From the NCBI RefSeq assembly GCF_003945595.2, contig NW_024105087.1, forward strand, positions 2,981,001 to 3,045,000: a stretch of 64,000 nucleotides of DNA, read 5' to 3'. This document shows, in pieces, positions 35,701 through 50,100 of the stretch. Position numbers and translations under genes: made by a program. The stretch comes from Pipra filicauda. Taxonomy: Eukaryota; Chordata; Aves; Passeriformes; Pipridae. Every line of letters starts with the position of its first letter. The stretch's first letter is position 1. The notes under the pieces are model-generated. The model was given only the letters and a program-made list of their open reading frames with translations. It made no database searches and was not told the DNA's origin.

Positions 35701-38700
35701 TGCAGAACTGACTTTCTCATGTTTTCAGCCAAATCACTTTAAGAACACTAGACAGCTTAGGACAAAGTAGATGAAGTGTCTGACCACATTATACAGTCAA
35801 GACTGAGAAGTATCACATACTTTGCAGCAATGCAGAAGCAGGGAAATCATCCAGCAGAGTGGAAGAAAGTGACTTCAGCCTGCCTCTTCTTGTACTTTTG
35901 CCTTGTTATTTGGGTCTTCCCACGTGTACATCCTGCTGAAATACATGACACCCTTCAGCCATGAGGATGGAACTGTCTTGTGTGGGCAGTGCTGGATAGT
36001 TTGCCCTGTGTGTGAGCCTAGAAGTGCATGCTTGACTTGCGTTTTATCCATTATAGGCCCATGACCTCGTGGAATTTTTTTTTTTGAGCTGTACTATCCA
36101 CTTCTATTTTGTCCTTCAGAATTCTGACTTGTTTTGACTTAAGTTCAGACTGCAATAGTTTTGGTTTTCCATTTTAAAAAAATGGATTTGTCATGATTTT
36201 GTATCAGGAAAGTTTTCAAAATGTCTGAAGAATTACATAAGCTATAATTCATTTTTTGTACATTGCCACTTGTGGTTGTTTTGTTTTAGAAGAATGTGGC
36301 CTTTAAGTTGATTTTCTCTTTTCAATTATCTTTCTCTTATTTTTTGAGTGATAAAAACAGGGTGCCAAATCTCGCTCCCCTGCATTCGCAATTCTCAGAA
36401 GTCAGTCATGTACTACAAATGTAACTGAATGAGAATTTGGCCTAAACTGTGTAAAGCCCCAGGGAAATCCTATAGCTGTGTGGGAAACATCTTACTATCC
36501 TTGTGTTTTCCCATTCACTGCTCCTCCTCTTTCCTGTTTGGCTTCTGGGATTCTCCCCAAAGAAACCCACCATGTGTCTCTCTCTTAATAAAAGTATACA
36601 GAGCATAAATGCAATGAGGATTTTGTGCCTCTTGAAAGAGCAAATGGGTGTAAATTCAAATTATTTCCGGTTCATGTCCTGGTATTTGCTGAGTTGCCTG
36701 CTTTTATGACAATAAAGGAAAAGTCATTCAAACAGATTATGATTTTGCCTCTCTAATTTTCAGTTGGTTAAAAGATCAAAAATAAGATGGTGCGGGTTTC
36801 GAAATAAACCGAAAAATGAAATGGCAGATTTTGTTCTTTCAGTCATCTGGGAAGACATGGTAAGTTGTGAATTTTCCCAGAGAATGTCAGTGTTATAGCT
36901 CAAATTAATGCTTTGCTCTCTGCTCTTACTTGGACATGCTGTACTTCATGTTATTAAACTGTTTCAGCTTGTGATCAAAGTTCATGCTACCACAAATCAC
37001 CAGATGGCTGCCTGAAATGATGTGTACAGTGGCTGTGGGATCCACAGGCTGCAGCCCACATACATTTCCTACAGACTTCTGAAATTCCTCTCTATCACTG
37101 TTCTGGAAATACAGAGGACGTAGCAAAGAGAGTCACATTACCCGTTTCTAATAAACACTAAAAAAGATAGATGCGTTCTATAATCATCTGAGACTGGACA
37201 CTAAAAATGAAGTAAGCTTTATAGGGCATAGTTACCTTCAGATCTGCTGGGTTCTCCCTGTGTTTTGCTCTCGTGCTCCACTTTTCAGTTTGTGCTGTTA
37301 AGGCATTTAGTACCCTGGCTGGAAGGTAAGTGAAAACACATGCAAAGTAACTTCAGATCCTACCATTCAAATGACCAGGGTCTGATGCATGTCTCCCACA
37401 TGGTGGTGTTTCTGATCCTACTACAATAAAGTAGTTTAAGAAACTGCCTTTTTTTTTTTTTCTTTAATTTGGGGACTTTGTGATCTTCTTTACTTACAGA
37501 GATACTGAATTCTCATTTCCATGTTGATTTTTCTTTTTTCTATATTTTCAATAAGCAGTTTCTTTCCCTTCTCTGCTATATCCACTCTGATCAAATTACC
37601 ATATGTATAAAATTCAGCTGCAAGATTTCTGACTTGCCCTGGGTCCTGGGAACATACCACCCTCATTTTGATCTCTCTAAATTAGCTTCCTGTACAATTT
37701 CCTGTCAAACATGAGTTTCATGAGATTTGTCCTTGAATGTGTGTGTGATCATCCCTTCTCACTGGAATGAAATTCTGGCTGCCTAACTAGCTGGAACATT
37801 TTCACCAAGCCTGTTTTTATAAGAGCAAATACTAATGAGATTTACTTTTATTTTTCAAAGTAGTAACTCTTGAAAATGGATCTGCAGAGATAATTCAGGT
37901 TAACTCTCAAGTGAGAATTTTAAGCAGAAGTATCTGATAGTCATGTGCTTGTGTGAAGAATCTATCCCCCTGCATGTTCTAAATTACTTTTTACATTATT
38001 TATTATGATCTTAACATCACAAATTGTCTTACATCTTGATAAAATAAAATGGAGGAAGAAAGCATTGTCTGCTAGCTAACACTATTGCAGGAATAGTTTT
38101 TATTGCAACTTGATGTGTAACTAAGATGACATTAATAAGCATTCTCAAATGCAAATGTTATTTCCTGAGGGATAAATCCCAACAATGTTTTGTGTCTCAC
38201 TGAGTCAGCTTCTGCTGCAGGATGCGTGTATCTCATCTGGAAAATCAGATAAATGTGTTTTTCTGTGGGTCTAAAATCAGTAGCTGCTTTTAAAACTCTT
38301 TCTGAGTTTCATTCTTTACTACTTTCTTTTGGGTATTATGAGCTTTAATTCTGTGTGTGGAGCAGGGTTAAAAGTGTACACACAAAACTTGTAAAAAATC
38401 TAGTTCCTCACTCTCCAATTTCTTTCTCAACTGAATTATCTAAGGAGTGTGTTCTCAAAGACTTACAGGGCATGAGGCTAATTATAGCTCTGCTTTTGGC
38501 ATGGGATGCTTTTTCTGTTGGCTGCCAGACACAAGCAAGAAGTAAAAAAAGTTCAAAGAAACATCTCTAGCTAAACCTGGAATCAGAATACATGATTGTT
38601 AGTTTGCTGAAAACACTGATTAGGGAAAGAAGCAAATAATTTTGTTTTCTGTCAATATTTGTGGGATAGGATTTGAAAACTCAGAAAAAATTCTTAACAC

Positions 38701-41700
38701 TGCAATTTTCATGAAGTTATTTAATGTTAAGAAATAATGATTGCTGCTCAGTGTTTTCAGGATGAATTTTGCTCTGACTTCATTTGTTAAATTGCAAGAA
38801 TACTTTGCACCCACAGCTGGGAAACCTCAGAACAAACATGATTTAAAGGAACAGCTCCTAATAGCAGAGGACTTCTTTATGTAATCCTATTATTGATGTT
38901 GCATGTTTACATTTACTGAAAGCAAGGTCACCCAATTTACCACTTTTTTTTTTTGCATACTGGATTGGAACTTTAGTGGAGTGATAGGATGTGAATGATT
39001 GAATGAGTCTGATCTTATCCTTCAATAAGTTCTTGTTACAGAGGTGAAAACATTCTTTGTTTTCATAGCTTCTTGCTTGTGACTGTTCCCTTTGATTATT
39101 ATTCTTCCCTTGATGACATAACTTTTGACAAAAAAAAAAGTTTGTGAACTTCTTTGTAGGTGTTAGGCATAAAAGCACAAAAGAATTATGATGTGCCCTC
39201 TGGTGCTTTTGGTATACACTTAAAGGTCAGGAGCAGCTCTTTTTTGCTCTCTAGAACAGCAGCCAGTATATGGGGTCTTGATCTTGGAAACTTGAGCTTT
39301 AGAGACAGCAAGAGTCATGAGGGAAGGGGTTAGGAGGGAGATAAGAATTGTCATTCAAGTCTGTGTTCACATACCTAGTGGCTGATAAAGGATGCTGACT
39401 TCTGAATTTGGGTGTCACTTGGCACAGGCAGGACATGCCTGATTATGTTGAAGTATGGATCTGCTGGGATCTGTGGGACAAGGCATTTTTTTTCCTGGGA
39501 TTGAACCCCAACACTAGATATGTAGGTTCCTGGCAGTTTAACTCAACCTGAATTTTAAAACAGAGCTCCTTCCAGCCCCTTGTGGGGAAATAACCATGAA
39601 ATGGCTGCAAAACCTGGGGAGGTGCTGCCTTCACCTACCCTGACAGACCTTTTTGATCTTACCAGCCAGTCCCTAATGATTTGCCATCAATACTCAGTCT
39701 AAGCCCAAACAAGTGTGCAGCCCTATATTTCAGGCATGCAGTCAACAACAGCTGCTGATTAGGAAATAATAAGAAGTCTTGGTCTTATGCCACTACTCCT
39801 CCACTCCTTCCTTTGCCAAAATCTAACCAGTCCTTGCAGCCCATACTAGCCTGAATCCTAAGCCACCAATTTAACATGCCACCCTGCCCCTGACTCCATG
39901 AACAAGAAGTCAGAGGAGCTGTTGTTAACTCTCTTACATCCAGCTTAGCAGCTCTGAGGAAGTCCTCTTGTAGCAGCAGAGTGGCAGAAAAGTTAAGGGT
40001 GAGTGAATGCTTCCTGGCCTTGTCAAATCTGTGTGAGAACCTAAGGTCTGGCTGAACTTCAGGGATTATGGTTTGGGTTTCACCTAAAAATATTGGAGGT
40101 TATTTCAACCTTCTTTCCCTTAATGGTACAGTCTGCCAAGTGCCTTGGTTGGCTGCATGGGACCTTTTTTAATTTCAGGTTGTGAGAGGGTCATTCAGCC
40201 ATGGCTTGTCAAGGGAAAGAGGATGGCATAGGTAGGTTGTAAAGTCTGGTATGCAGACTGGTTGGGAATAATGGTGTACAAGGTATATGTGGGGTCATAA
40301 ACAGGTTTTTCATGTGAATTCTTGACCATGTAGGGGAAGGATACTACACTTTGTGTGAGAAGTAAGGTAAAGAAGAGCTAAATATGGAATTAAGACTTTT
40401 TTTTTTTAAATGAAAACTCATCTTTAGAGAGGTTTTTTCATGCATCTGGGTAGGGCTGCTTGTCTGGATAGGGCTACTAGTCAAGAAGTGCAGTTGAAGG
40501 AAATAAGTAGTTTCCAATAATTTTGTTGAACTGTTCTGGGAGGTCCTCCAGGCTGCTTGGGGGACTTGGCTGGGGGTTTTGATGCATTCGTTGGAAGGAG
40601 GAGGAAAGTATTTGGATTCTCAGAATGGGTGGCAGACAAAGTCAATGGCTGATGCTGAGAAAGCTTTTGTAACCTGAAAGGAGAAGCTTGATTTTTATGG
40701 CTGGTTAGAGAAGGAATATATGTAAGGTACAGGAATTAGAAGTTCTGCCTGGCTGTGAACTGTGATCCACAAGAACTGAGTAGTGGGGTCACTTCATTTG
40801 ATGTCTCCTATGTAAGTAACCACAGGCCTTACTAATGTCTTAGAGTAGTGGTATGTGATAGCTGCTAAACAGGTTTTCCTCTGTTGTAGTTTGCTGTGAA
40901 TAAGACTTTTTATATAATCGAAGGGCTTAAAAGAAGTTTGTCTTCTCTGCAGATTCTGTTAGGGCAGTTTAACTATTGACACCTTGATAGAGAGTAGAGG
41001 AAAGGAAAGGTTGTGTACTAGGTTCAGTCAGTCATAGCTATCCCAAAGAACAGACATTAACTGGCTGCCCAAGGCAGCAGTTCTAGGAACTAGCAAACGG
41101 TTGACCTTACTTATGTGTAAGGAAACAAGATTTGTCAGACTGAAAAACTAACCTCTGCTTCTTACCCTTGCCATTGCTGCTGACATAAAATGTATGTGTT
41201 ACAGCTGTGCAGATAACCTCTCCTCAAAGAAATAATCACAGCTCCTGTGTTCTCTCCTATCCATGGCTTTTTCAGGAACAGAAAGCCTTGCAATGTGAGA
41301 TTTTCCTCATACCATCATCATACCCTGACCCCGTCCACCTCCCCGTGCCTCAGCAACAAACTGAAATTTACCTTTTGTAGTAGGGAAGATATAAGAGCAG
41401 CATCAGGGAGAGAAGGTTTCAGCTGGTGTCAAGAACAGAAAAGCAGACAGATGGGGAAAGTATAAGGAGTATAGTGAACACAAAATAATTTCCAACTGTA
41501 TTTAATTTGCTGAAGGCAGATGGCAGGAACAGTGCCCAGTTAGATGTGGAAAATACATATATCAATGTGCATTTTGAGAGAGAGCAGTTACAGCTTTACC
41601 CTCTTATCTTTTGTCTCTGAAGTATCCCTTTGTCCCACTCTATATTTAGCAGATGCAATGTGGCAAGTGTTAGAAGAGGAGCTGTTAGTTATCGGGTAAT

Positions 41701-43477
41701 CCCAGAACGTGCTTCAGCCCTCTTATGGGTATATGTCCAAGTACCTGGAAGTGTACCACAGAGAACTCTTCCCTCTTGTTCCTACCTTTACTTAGAAGAG
41801 AAATTTTCCTCAGAGATATTGTCATTCATTTCTGAGTTACAAACAATGATCTGTGATTTAAAAAAAAAAGGCTCATTATAGCTCCAATATGACATTGCTG
41901 CATTCTGAGTAGCATATGACTGTTATTTGGTAATTCTAGGTTAGATATTGGATGTTTAATGACTGCTGTTTCAGAGTTTCTGAACAAAATGAATATACTT
42001 CTGTGATCTAAATTTTTTTTGGCTTTTGCCTGCATATAGCCCAGGATTTGTTTCCGATTTACCTCCACTTTACTGATTGCATTTATGTGTCATGAACAAC
42101 ACACAGAGCACAGCAATCCAAAAGATCAGTTTTCATCTGAACACATCTACTAGGCTGTGGTTTCTGACATGTGGTTTCTGGCAGAGATTCCAGATTTTAC
42201 ACTTCTGGATGCCTGAAAGTGCTACTCAAATATGGAAGCTGTTCTAGATAGTGGTGACTCTGGATATGTACCTAATTAAGATTACTAGCAAACCATAGAG
42301 GCTTAGTAATGCTTAGATCTCTTGTGTGACAAAGCTTTCTGTAGTTTGACCTCAATTCAACTATCTAAATTCTGCTAAAACTGCTCCTCAGGTACCTGCA
42401 TCTTCTCTTTGGTCCTTTAACCAATTTTTATCTCATTTGGTCAATGAAAGTAGTAATATTTTTCTTTTTAAGGGATAATTTTTGTTTGTTTAATCTGCAG
42501 ATAATCTGGTAAGACAGGTCATAGGAATACTTTGGCAGCTAATAGGGGCAGTAATGTGATTTCACACAAGAACAGACAAGACTAGAGAGGTGAAGCATCT
42601 GGATAAAAATTGTGCAGAATATTTTTGTGATACTGAAAGTAGTATTTGCACACCTTTTTATTATTTTCAAGTTGTAAAAAGAAAAATCCTGTTTCTTTTT
42701 TTTTTTGGCTATTGCATCATTTAACTTAGGAAATTGGTTCAAGTACACTAAAGTTGGCTATCAGCGCAAACATTCCAGGAAATAATTATCACTTGCAGAA
42801 CAATGTCACATCCCAAGTGTATCCTACTCAGGAAACAATAGCAGGTAGCTCAAATGAATTGGTGTTTCATTTGAAGAAAGGAGCAAATTATTCATAGCAA
42901 GCATGGTCAGTCGAATTACTTTTTGACAGTCAATCATTTGGAATCCATTTTAGAAGGAAAGAGCAGATAGCAACTGTAGTGAGGTTGTTGACATAGAAAA
43001 TCAAATGCTAATGTGTTAAGCAAGTGATGGTGTTATTTACTAAATGAACATCACTACATGATGCTCTTTTTTAGTTTGTTCTGTTCTGTTGCCTTTTCTT
43101 TTTCCCTCTGCTTCAGAAAGGAACTAAAACACAGGTTTTTTTGTTTGTTTGTTGGTTTTGTTTTGTTTTTGTTTTTTTTTTTTCATTTCTTTTGAATTTA
43201 AGACTGTAGTTATTAGCAAATAAGAGATTCTGTTCTGATGTAGTGAATGACTATACAATGAGAAAGGAAAGCAAAAAGCTGTTCTGAGAACTGGAAGATA
43301 AAATACATATGAGCTCATGATGGATATCCTTAATCTCAGGAGATGCTCTGTGCTTTAGTGGGAATCCAAGACCTCTTTCCTAATGGTTGGCCAAGTGCCC
43401 GGTAGGAAAATCAACTTTTTAACTGTTAGATGCTGTATTTACTTGTAAGCCATCAAAATATTTAACTTTAAAGTTAG
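29773..43477. other. Long intergenic stretch, no gene seen
   Basis: About 13.7 kb with no recognisable CR1 copy, RNA gene or exon. It contains short homopolymers (T13-T14 tracts near 33718 and 37448), an AT dinucleotide run near 33212-33223, a T/TTTG-rich tract at 43136-43184, and a GC-richer block at about 39560-40000. Scattered open frames of 60-106 residues lack recognisable domains and often have frames on the opposite strand over the same bases. Confidence 0.6.
43136..43184. repeat. T-rich simple repeat, (TTTG)n-like then poly(T)
   Basis: Imperfect TTTG units (TTTGTTTGTTTG, then GTTTTGTTTTG) grade into a run of 12 T. A minus-strand open frame crosses it as a Lys/Gln/Asn/Thr-rich artefact. 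Confidence 0.9.
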
Positions 43478-43516
43478 ATTAGAGGTCCCTTCCAACTGAG
43501 CTGATTCTATGATTAA
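43478..43516 (+). repeat. CR1 LINE 3'-terminal remnant
   Basis: GATTAGAGGTCCCTTCCAAC followed by TGAGCTGATTCTATGATTA, the last roughly 40 bp of a CR1 element in plus orientation. Confidence 0.85.
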
Positions 43517-46030
43517 GAGGATATCTGCTCCAAATAGTCCTGAAGGTAGAGGTTTCATAGTTCTTTAAGATGAATCATGGTCAACTATTATTTTTCCACA
43601 CTGTCGTTGTAATGAAGGCTTCTTGGAGAAGAGAAAGGGGAAGAATGTTTTGTGAGGAAAACGTGGTTGTCAGAAAATGCAGAGAAACCCTGCAAGTTCC
43701 TACTGAAAATTAGCCAGCTAAGCAAAATTATCTGTCTATAAGACTGCTGGATTTCAAAAATTATAAAAGATATTGTCCTTCTTCTAAAGTTTATTTTGTC
43801 ACTTTGTTCCTTTGGAATAGTCAGCACCAGCTTGCAAAACACCAGCTTTAATTGTTGCTCAAGAAAAGTAGAGCCAATGGCACTAATGAGTTGCTTCAGT
43901 GACCCTTCACTAATGTGGTCTGATTTGATCTCAAAGATCAAAAAGTTTCATTGCTTCCAGAAGACTGAAACCCATTTGCTCATACATAGGCAGCCCTCCA
44001 TGCAGCTTCCAGCAAGCTCATTTGACTTCAGCCTCAGGTTTGCCACTTCAGAGTCCTCGTTCCTTGACATCCTGGTGACATGTTGCTCTGGCCAAACTCC
44101 AACTCCCTTCTTGGCTGACTTTCCTAGCAGCAGCTGCTGAGACCAAGCCATACCTGCCAGCCATTCTCCTTGGTTTTCATTCTGCCCATCTAGTCTCTTT
44201 TCTCAGTTTTGCTTTCAACCCTTTCCTTACATTTCATTTAAGTAAACCCAGTTTTATAACTGCAAAAGAACAGTTAAACTCAGTCCTGTTATCTTTTGCT
44301 GTGCATGTTTGCAGTTAAGCCTGGAAAAGATAATTTTCTAAAGTGACACTGCAGCAAAACCCAAACTGTTGTGCTTAGTGACTATTATCACTTGTTTAAT
44401 CTTTGTCTGTTTTTAAATGGTAAAACCATCTGAGCCTCTGATTTACGAGCATGTTTTTGATACAAAAAGATTCCCTTCCCCCTTGCCTCCAGAAAGCACT
44501 TTCTCCTCTAATACAGTACAAAGCAGGTAGACAAAAACCTTGACTTAAGCATTAGTGTACTTGTATTTGTGGTGTCAGTCAGTTTGAATACCTACCTATC
44601 TTAACCTGCAGAAAGAATGAATTTATGAACGTGAAACCTTGAAACTTCCCACTGAAATAATTCATTTTAAAAGAACAGCCAGTTTATCTCTAGATTTATG
44701 CAAATACAGAGGGAAAGAGAAGAGATGGTAGAAACATTTTGCATTGGCCAGAGGTGCCCTGCAGAACAGAACAGGCTGTCCTGTAACACAGTTCTCCAAG
44801 TATTGCTCAGCTTCTTTGGTTCCACGTTGTTCCCAACTCAGTTTGGGCTGTTGTTTGCATCTAAATCTAATCCTGTCCTTTCAATTCCCCTAAGTTTTGA
44901 AATAAGGGTGAATTTTTGGCAAGAACCACTCTTGGCAATTTAACAACAGCCCAGCAGTAGCATATAGTCACTGTATCTGCTGGGTTATGCAGAAGGGCAC
45001 GGTCAGACCTGCTCTGAGAATTTTCAGATGTATCCTTTAAAACCTATTTTTCAACCTTTACTTAAGCACAGTCAAGTGCTGGCCATTGCAGCTACATTAT
45101 GGTTCACATACCTATAACTTATGAAAGGATTCGGTAAAGCCTTTAGTTGACATTCTTCTGAAATCAATGGGGAAAGGGGGGAGATTTTCTGTTTACTGTT
45201 CTCCTTGTCTGATGCAAAAATGTAGTCCAGCTGCCAATACTGAGGCCTGGCCACATCTGCTAAAAGATAGAGATCACTTTTCAGAAAGGAAAATTTCCCA
45301 GTATCCAGAAGGTTAAAGCTCCTCTTCTGTCTTGTGTTTGTAAGGAGTTTGTTTATGTTCTGGTGCTTTTCACATTGCTGAGTGCTTCAGGTTACTAGAA
45401 ACTAATTCCATGTTGAAATAGAGTGTGTCTTTTAGAAAACAACCTATGCTTGATTGGGGGGAAAAAAAAGGTAGGTTATTCCAACAGGACCCTATCCCAA
45501 GTGTTTGAGAAACAAACAAACAAAGCATGCCTTATTTTTGCCTTGGGATCATCTGTTTTGAGTCCTATTCATAGTATCTCCCAATAGTTTTGAGGTTGAA
45601 ATACCTTATGTAATGTTTCTGTTTCCTGGCCAGTACTCACAGGATGGACTAAGTTGCTCCTTCAACTAGTTTTGGTTAGACTAAACAGGTTGCACTCCTA
45701 GGATTTAACATGATTGCCCATAGTTCTTCTGATCATCAGTTACTTCTATTTCCTTGTTCAAAACTGTCTTTTTGTTGTCAGGACCCTCCTTAAAGCCTGG
45801 ACATCAGACCCGGACATGGTCTTCTGTAAGCACAATACCTCTGCTAAATACTGGGCTATAATAATTTCCTATCAATGCTCTGGATTCCCTTGTACCCATT
45901 GATTACATTTGTCATTTTAGATCCCACCAGCACACCAGGCACTTCATGGCTAGCTAATTACCCTCTAAAATTTCTAGTCCTGTCTGCTGTTATGGTCTTC
46001 CAAGACAACATTTCTTTTGGGTATCTGTGC

Positions 46031-46046
46031 TTTTTTTTTTTTTTTT
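46031..46046. repeat. Poly(T) tract, 16 T
   Basis: Uninterrupted T16 run; simple homopolymer. Confidence 0.95.
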
Positions 46047-47159
46047 CTTAAAAATCTGACTTAACATATGACTTAAAAAAAGCCACGTGCTGCTTGCTTT
46101 GTACTGAACAGTCATAAGAAATCCAAATCAAACTGTCCTTTTTACCAATCCTCCACTCTTCCTATAATCATCAAACTAAATAATCATTTTATGTATCCTC
46201 GATCAGCAAAAGGATTGATAGATTAATAGCACAGCATCAAGCAATGGTTATGTGATTTTGTGTGTGCTGGGGAACACAGAAAGGACGGGTAAATGTGCAG
46301 GTTCTGGCCACATCTACCATTTCTTCCTTCACAATAGTTTATAGAAAGCTGCTGTAGAGGCTGGGGACTCTGATACACTCAGGGTCAGTTCCAAATGTGG
46401 TGAAAGAATAGGACTGCACAATGAATTTTGAACTACACTGGCCTCATGGTTGTGTGCAGCCTAGCTGATTCCCTGGAAATGTGCCTGTTTAGTTAGGAAT
46501 TCTATTTTGACAGCAACCTCTAGTAACTTTGATCCATTTAAATGTGTGCCATATTGGTTTTAGGTTGTTCTGTTTTCTAAATACAAATGGCTACATTTAC
46601 AACAAGCTGAGCTTGCTTTGTTACTCCTCAAAGAGTCTGTAGCTGCTTTCTCTCCAAATACACAATTATCCAACTCTCTTGGATCTGTATTCAGTCTCGG
46701 ATTCACTCTGATTATTAGGCAGCACTCAATAGCAAAGACTTTGCAGATGACAGTTTGAGTCGGACTTGGAGCTCAAGTGGGTGCATTTCCTGCTCACGTG
46801 ATTGCATTAAAGTAATTAGAAATATGACACTACAGCTATCTTCCTAGTCCCTTTTGAGGACCATAACCATGCTTTTTGCCCTTGATTTTGTCAGATCAAA
46901 GTGGAAAATTAGCAGGAACAGTAAGAAACAGTCTCCCATATTCACTTGCAGATCTCTCTTTCAGCGAGGACTGCAGAATGCTTGCTCCATGTCCTACCAC
47001 TTACCCCAGGCCACAGCATCATTCTTGCTGTTTTCACTTCTTTCTTTTACTCTCTTTTAAAATAAATTGCAGCCTTTAAAGCCAGTGACTTGACTGAACT
47101 GCTCATGATCTTAGTGTTTTTCCATGACTCTTTCAAAGCAAAATTCTCCCTTGCTGGTT

Positions 47160-47160
<1 letters not shown>

Positions 47161-47194
<34 letters not shown>
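47161..47194. repeat. Poly(T) tract, 34 T
   Basis: The longest homopolymer in the window, 34 uninterrupted T. On the minus strand it would be a poly(A) stretch, but the sequence just upstream on that strand (47195-47230) has no AATAAA signal and no recognisable retrocopy, so a processed pseudogene tail is not supported. Confidence 0.95.
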
Positions 47195-47197
<3 letters not shown>

Positions 47198-50100
47198 GAG
47201 CAGACTTCTGTCTCCCTGTCTTCCCCTCCTCCTTCCTGTCTTTTGGCACAACTTGATGTGTGAATTGTGATGCTTGCCACTGTATGACCGAAATACTGTG
47301 AACTATGCTCCACAAAAAGCAGCAGTCAACTTGACAGAGAAAAACATGAGCCTATTTGTAAGACAGAAACAACAAGGACTTCACACTTTGTGATCCTGAT
47401 GTTTGTTTGGTTTTTATCTGATGTAAGAACTCATTTGGTTTTGGTTACAAGCCATTGAGATATTTTTACTTTCTTGCTTTTTTCAACTGATTTTCTGAAA
47501 AATATTATACAGGAACAATTTTCCATTGGAAAACAATTCAGTTTTCCATTGCAGTTATGGAGCTTTTCAATGGGAGCAAGAGTAGAACAAGGTCTCTAAA
47601 ATTGACTGTTACCCAGACTAATGGTGAGATAGGACAACTTTGATTAAACAAAGCTCAGGTGTGGCAAAATGTATGGGTTTGGAGCTTAAATATAATGAAA
47701 ATGCAATGCAGAAAAGATAGTGGCTGAATCAATAGAAGAACATATTGTACAAGTATACTTGTGTTATGTAGGTTTTAGCTGTCTCACACAAATACAGCTG
47801 GGCTTTCCCCTTCCAGGAGTTTAAAAATGTTCTGTTAAGCACCAAAACTTAGAGAATAAGTTAAGCAACTTCATTTTCAGGATTTTTCCTGTCACAGATT
47901 ATTTCTGTACGTACCAAATATTTACAAAAGCTTAGTGAAAAGGAGGTACTGGTAACTATGACCGTGGTCTGAAATTAATGAGGTGTTCCTGATATTGTAT
48001 TTTATTGGTTATACTGGGCTGAATTACTGGAACAATGTTCTAAGAGACTTTACAATCAAAACCAATGTTTTGACAAGTAATATGTGGTGTGAAACTAAAG
48101 GAAAGGGCCTTTTCTTTTGCTATCATTTTATTCCCCTTTTGATTTTACATATATTTCATGTGCATTTCTCTTCTATCTTGATGTTTAACTCATCTACTCT
48201 TTTTAGAAATGCATCAGTGAAAAAGGAGGCTTTGTGTTTCTGATGGCTTTGGAGAGCATAACCTTAACCCAAAATATATTCCCCCTTCTGGAAGTTTTGC
48301 TTTTAATTGGCTCTTTCTCCCTTCCCCAGCTATGTGCTTTTCCGACCCTATGTCCATTAAAATATTTCTAAACAACTTAAGAAGTTCTATAAAACAATTC
48401 TTGGACATCAAGTTCTCTAAATTGTTTTTCCAAGATGCTTTTGTTTGGCACTCACTCTACAGGATTTTCCTCTATTTCTGATGTGAGTGTCTCTTGCCAC
48501 TTTTTTCCCCAACAGGCAGCTTATTATTTGCAAGCTGGTTGTGCAGATGCTGTGCAAGGACAAAGGATTCAAGAGGAAAAATAACTAAGAAGGATTTTGC
48601 TAATGCTTCTTTCCATGTGACATAGACATTCAAGTTACTGATGTGCACACATCTAGAATCTGTTCCCAGGCTACCACAGGAAAAGGACATACAAATTGTC
48701 GAACTTCCCTTTTGTTTTATCAAGTGAACTTGTTTGGTTTTGTTTGTTTATAGTTTCTGGGAGTTGTACGATAACTGTGCATTTTTCTCTCTATTAGTGT
48801 TTGTCTCTGTTTTACTTACGACTCCATATGATTGCAAAATGTACATGTATTGCTTGTTTCTGAATAGTAAGGTCACCAAAGATGGAATTTTAAGGACCTG
48901 AAGTGGAACAAAAGTATGTATGTGCATGTGTAAAATGGATGGTGATTTTTTTTTTTAGCTATATCTCAGGTAACAACTAATATCTTGGGCATTTCCATGT
49001 GGTTTTCTGGTTATTTTTCTTTAGCTATTTCTATGGCACCTGTAAATATATTCCTAAAGTTATTAATAATAAAAAGAGTGCACTTAAGATATTTTCAATA
49101 TGAACTCTAGATGTTATTTGGTTTTGTGATGTGTTAAATTCTTCCCTTCCAGTTTTTTAAGTATTTGTATTTAAGATATAATGACTATTCAGGTTGTTGG
49201 GTAGAATGAGCAGGATTGGTGTGATTAAAACGCTGCAATATTTTAAATACTTGTTTTCCCTAACAGAATGTTTCTGGAGTGAACCAATAATGGTGTAAGA
49301 GCTTCAGTGAATGAAAAGCTCAAATCCAAGGATCTAATGTTGATTCATGTATTCAGCTGAATTGAAAGTACTTGCCTTAACTGTGGCCATACCTCTGTTC
49401 TTCATCTTACCTGAATTAGTAATATTAATCTCCTTTCCAGTGTCTTCCTGGGGCATATGAAATTTAATTCTTTATGCCAGGCCATTCTAAGTTCAAATGT
49501 CCTTGATCTTTTCCATCACTTCTGAAGAGAAGCAGTCACCACAGACATACCTGCTGCACTGAGATAAAAATGTGCATAAATGCTTGAGCAGAAGTGAAAT
49601 TTCAGCCATAGTGAAGGAGCATTCTGGATTCTCTACTGTGACTCAAAACACATCATGTGTACTGTGGTTATACACAACCTCAAATACCTACAGACTTAAC
49701 TTTCCCCTGGGATCATTCCCAGCCCCAGCTGACTCACTGTAGTGGTCCCAACCAGGATGTTTTTGCTTCCGGTGACGATCTGTTCTTCTGGGATGCAATA
49801 CATGTGAGTCTCTCTCACTGGTGCTTTGTTCAGTGACTAGACCCATGGTTACAGTTCTGGTCAGAGCATTTTTGCTGAATTAGGCTGTTCCTTTAGTACA
49901 GCTGTGTCCTGTTTGTTGCCTGAGCTGACTTCAGTCTCTGGATCACTTTTTTGCTTCCTTTTTAGTTCTGCTTTTTTTGCTAGGATGGGTCAAAAGCCAA
50001 GGGATGGTACTATACCTCAATCTGTGTGTGGTAAATTTTGTCCTGAGGGCCATGTCAACTAGGAACAAGAATCTGGGGTAATATATTCTCTCAACCATTT

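Noticed and set aside
47195..47320. Processed pseudogene ending in the T34 tract
   Set aside because: No polyadenylation signal and no recognisable coding similarity on the minus strand next to the tract.
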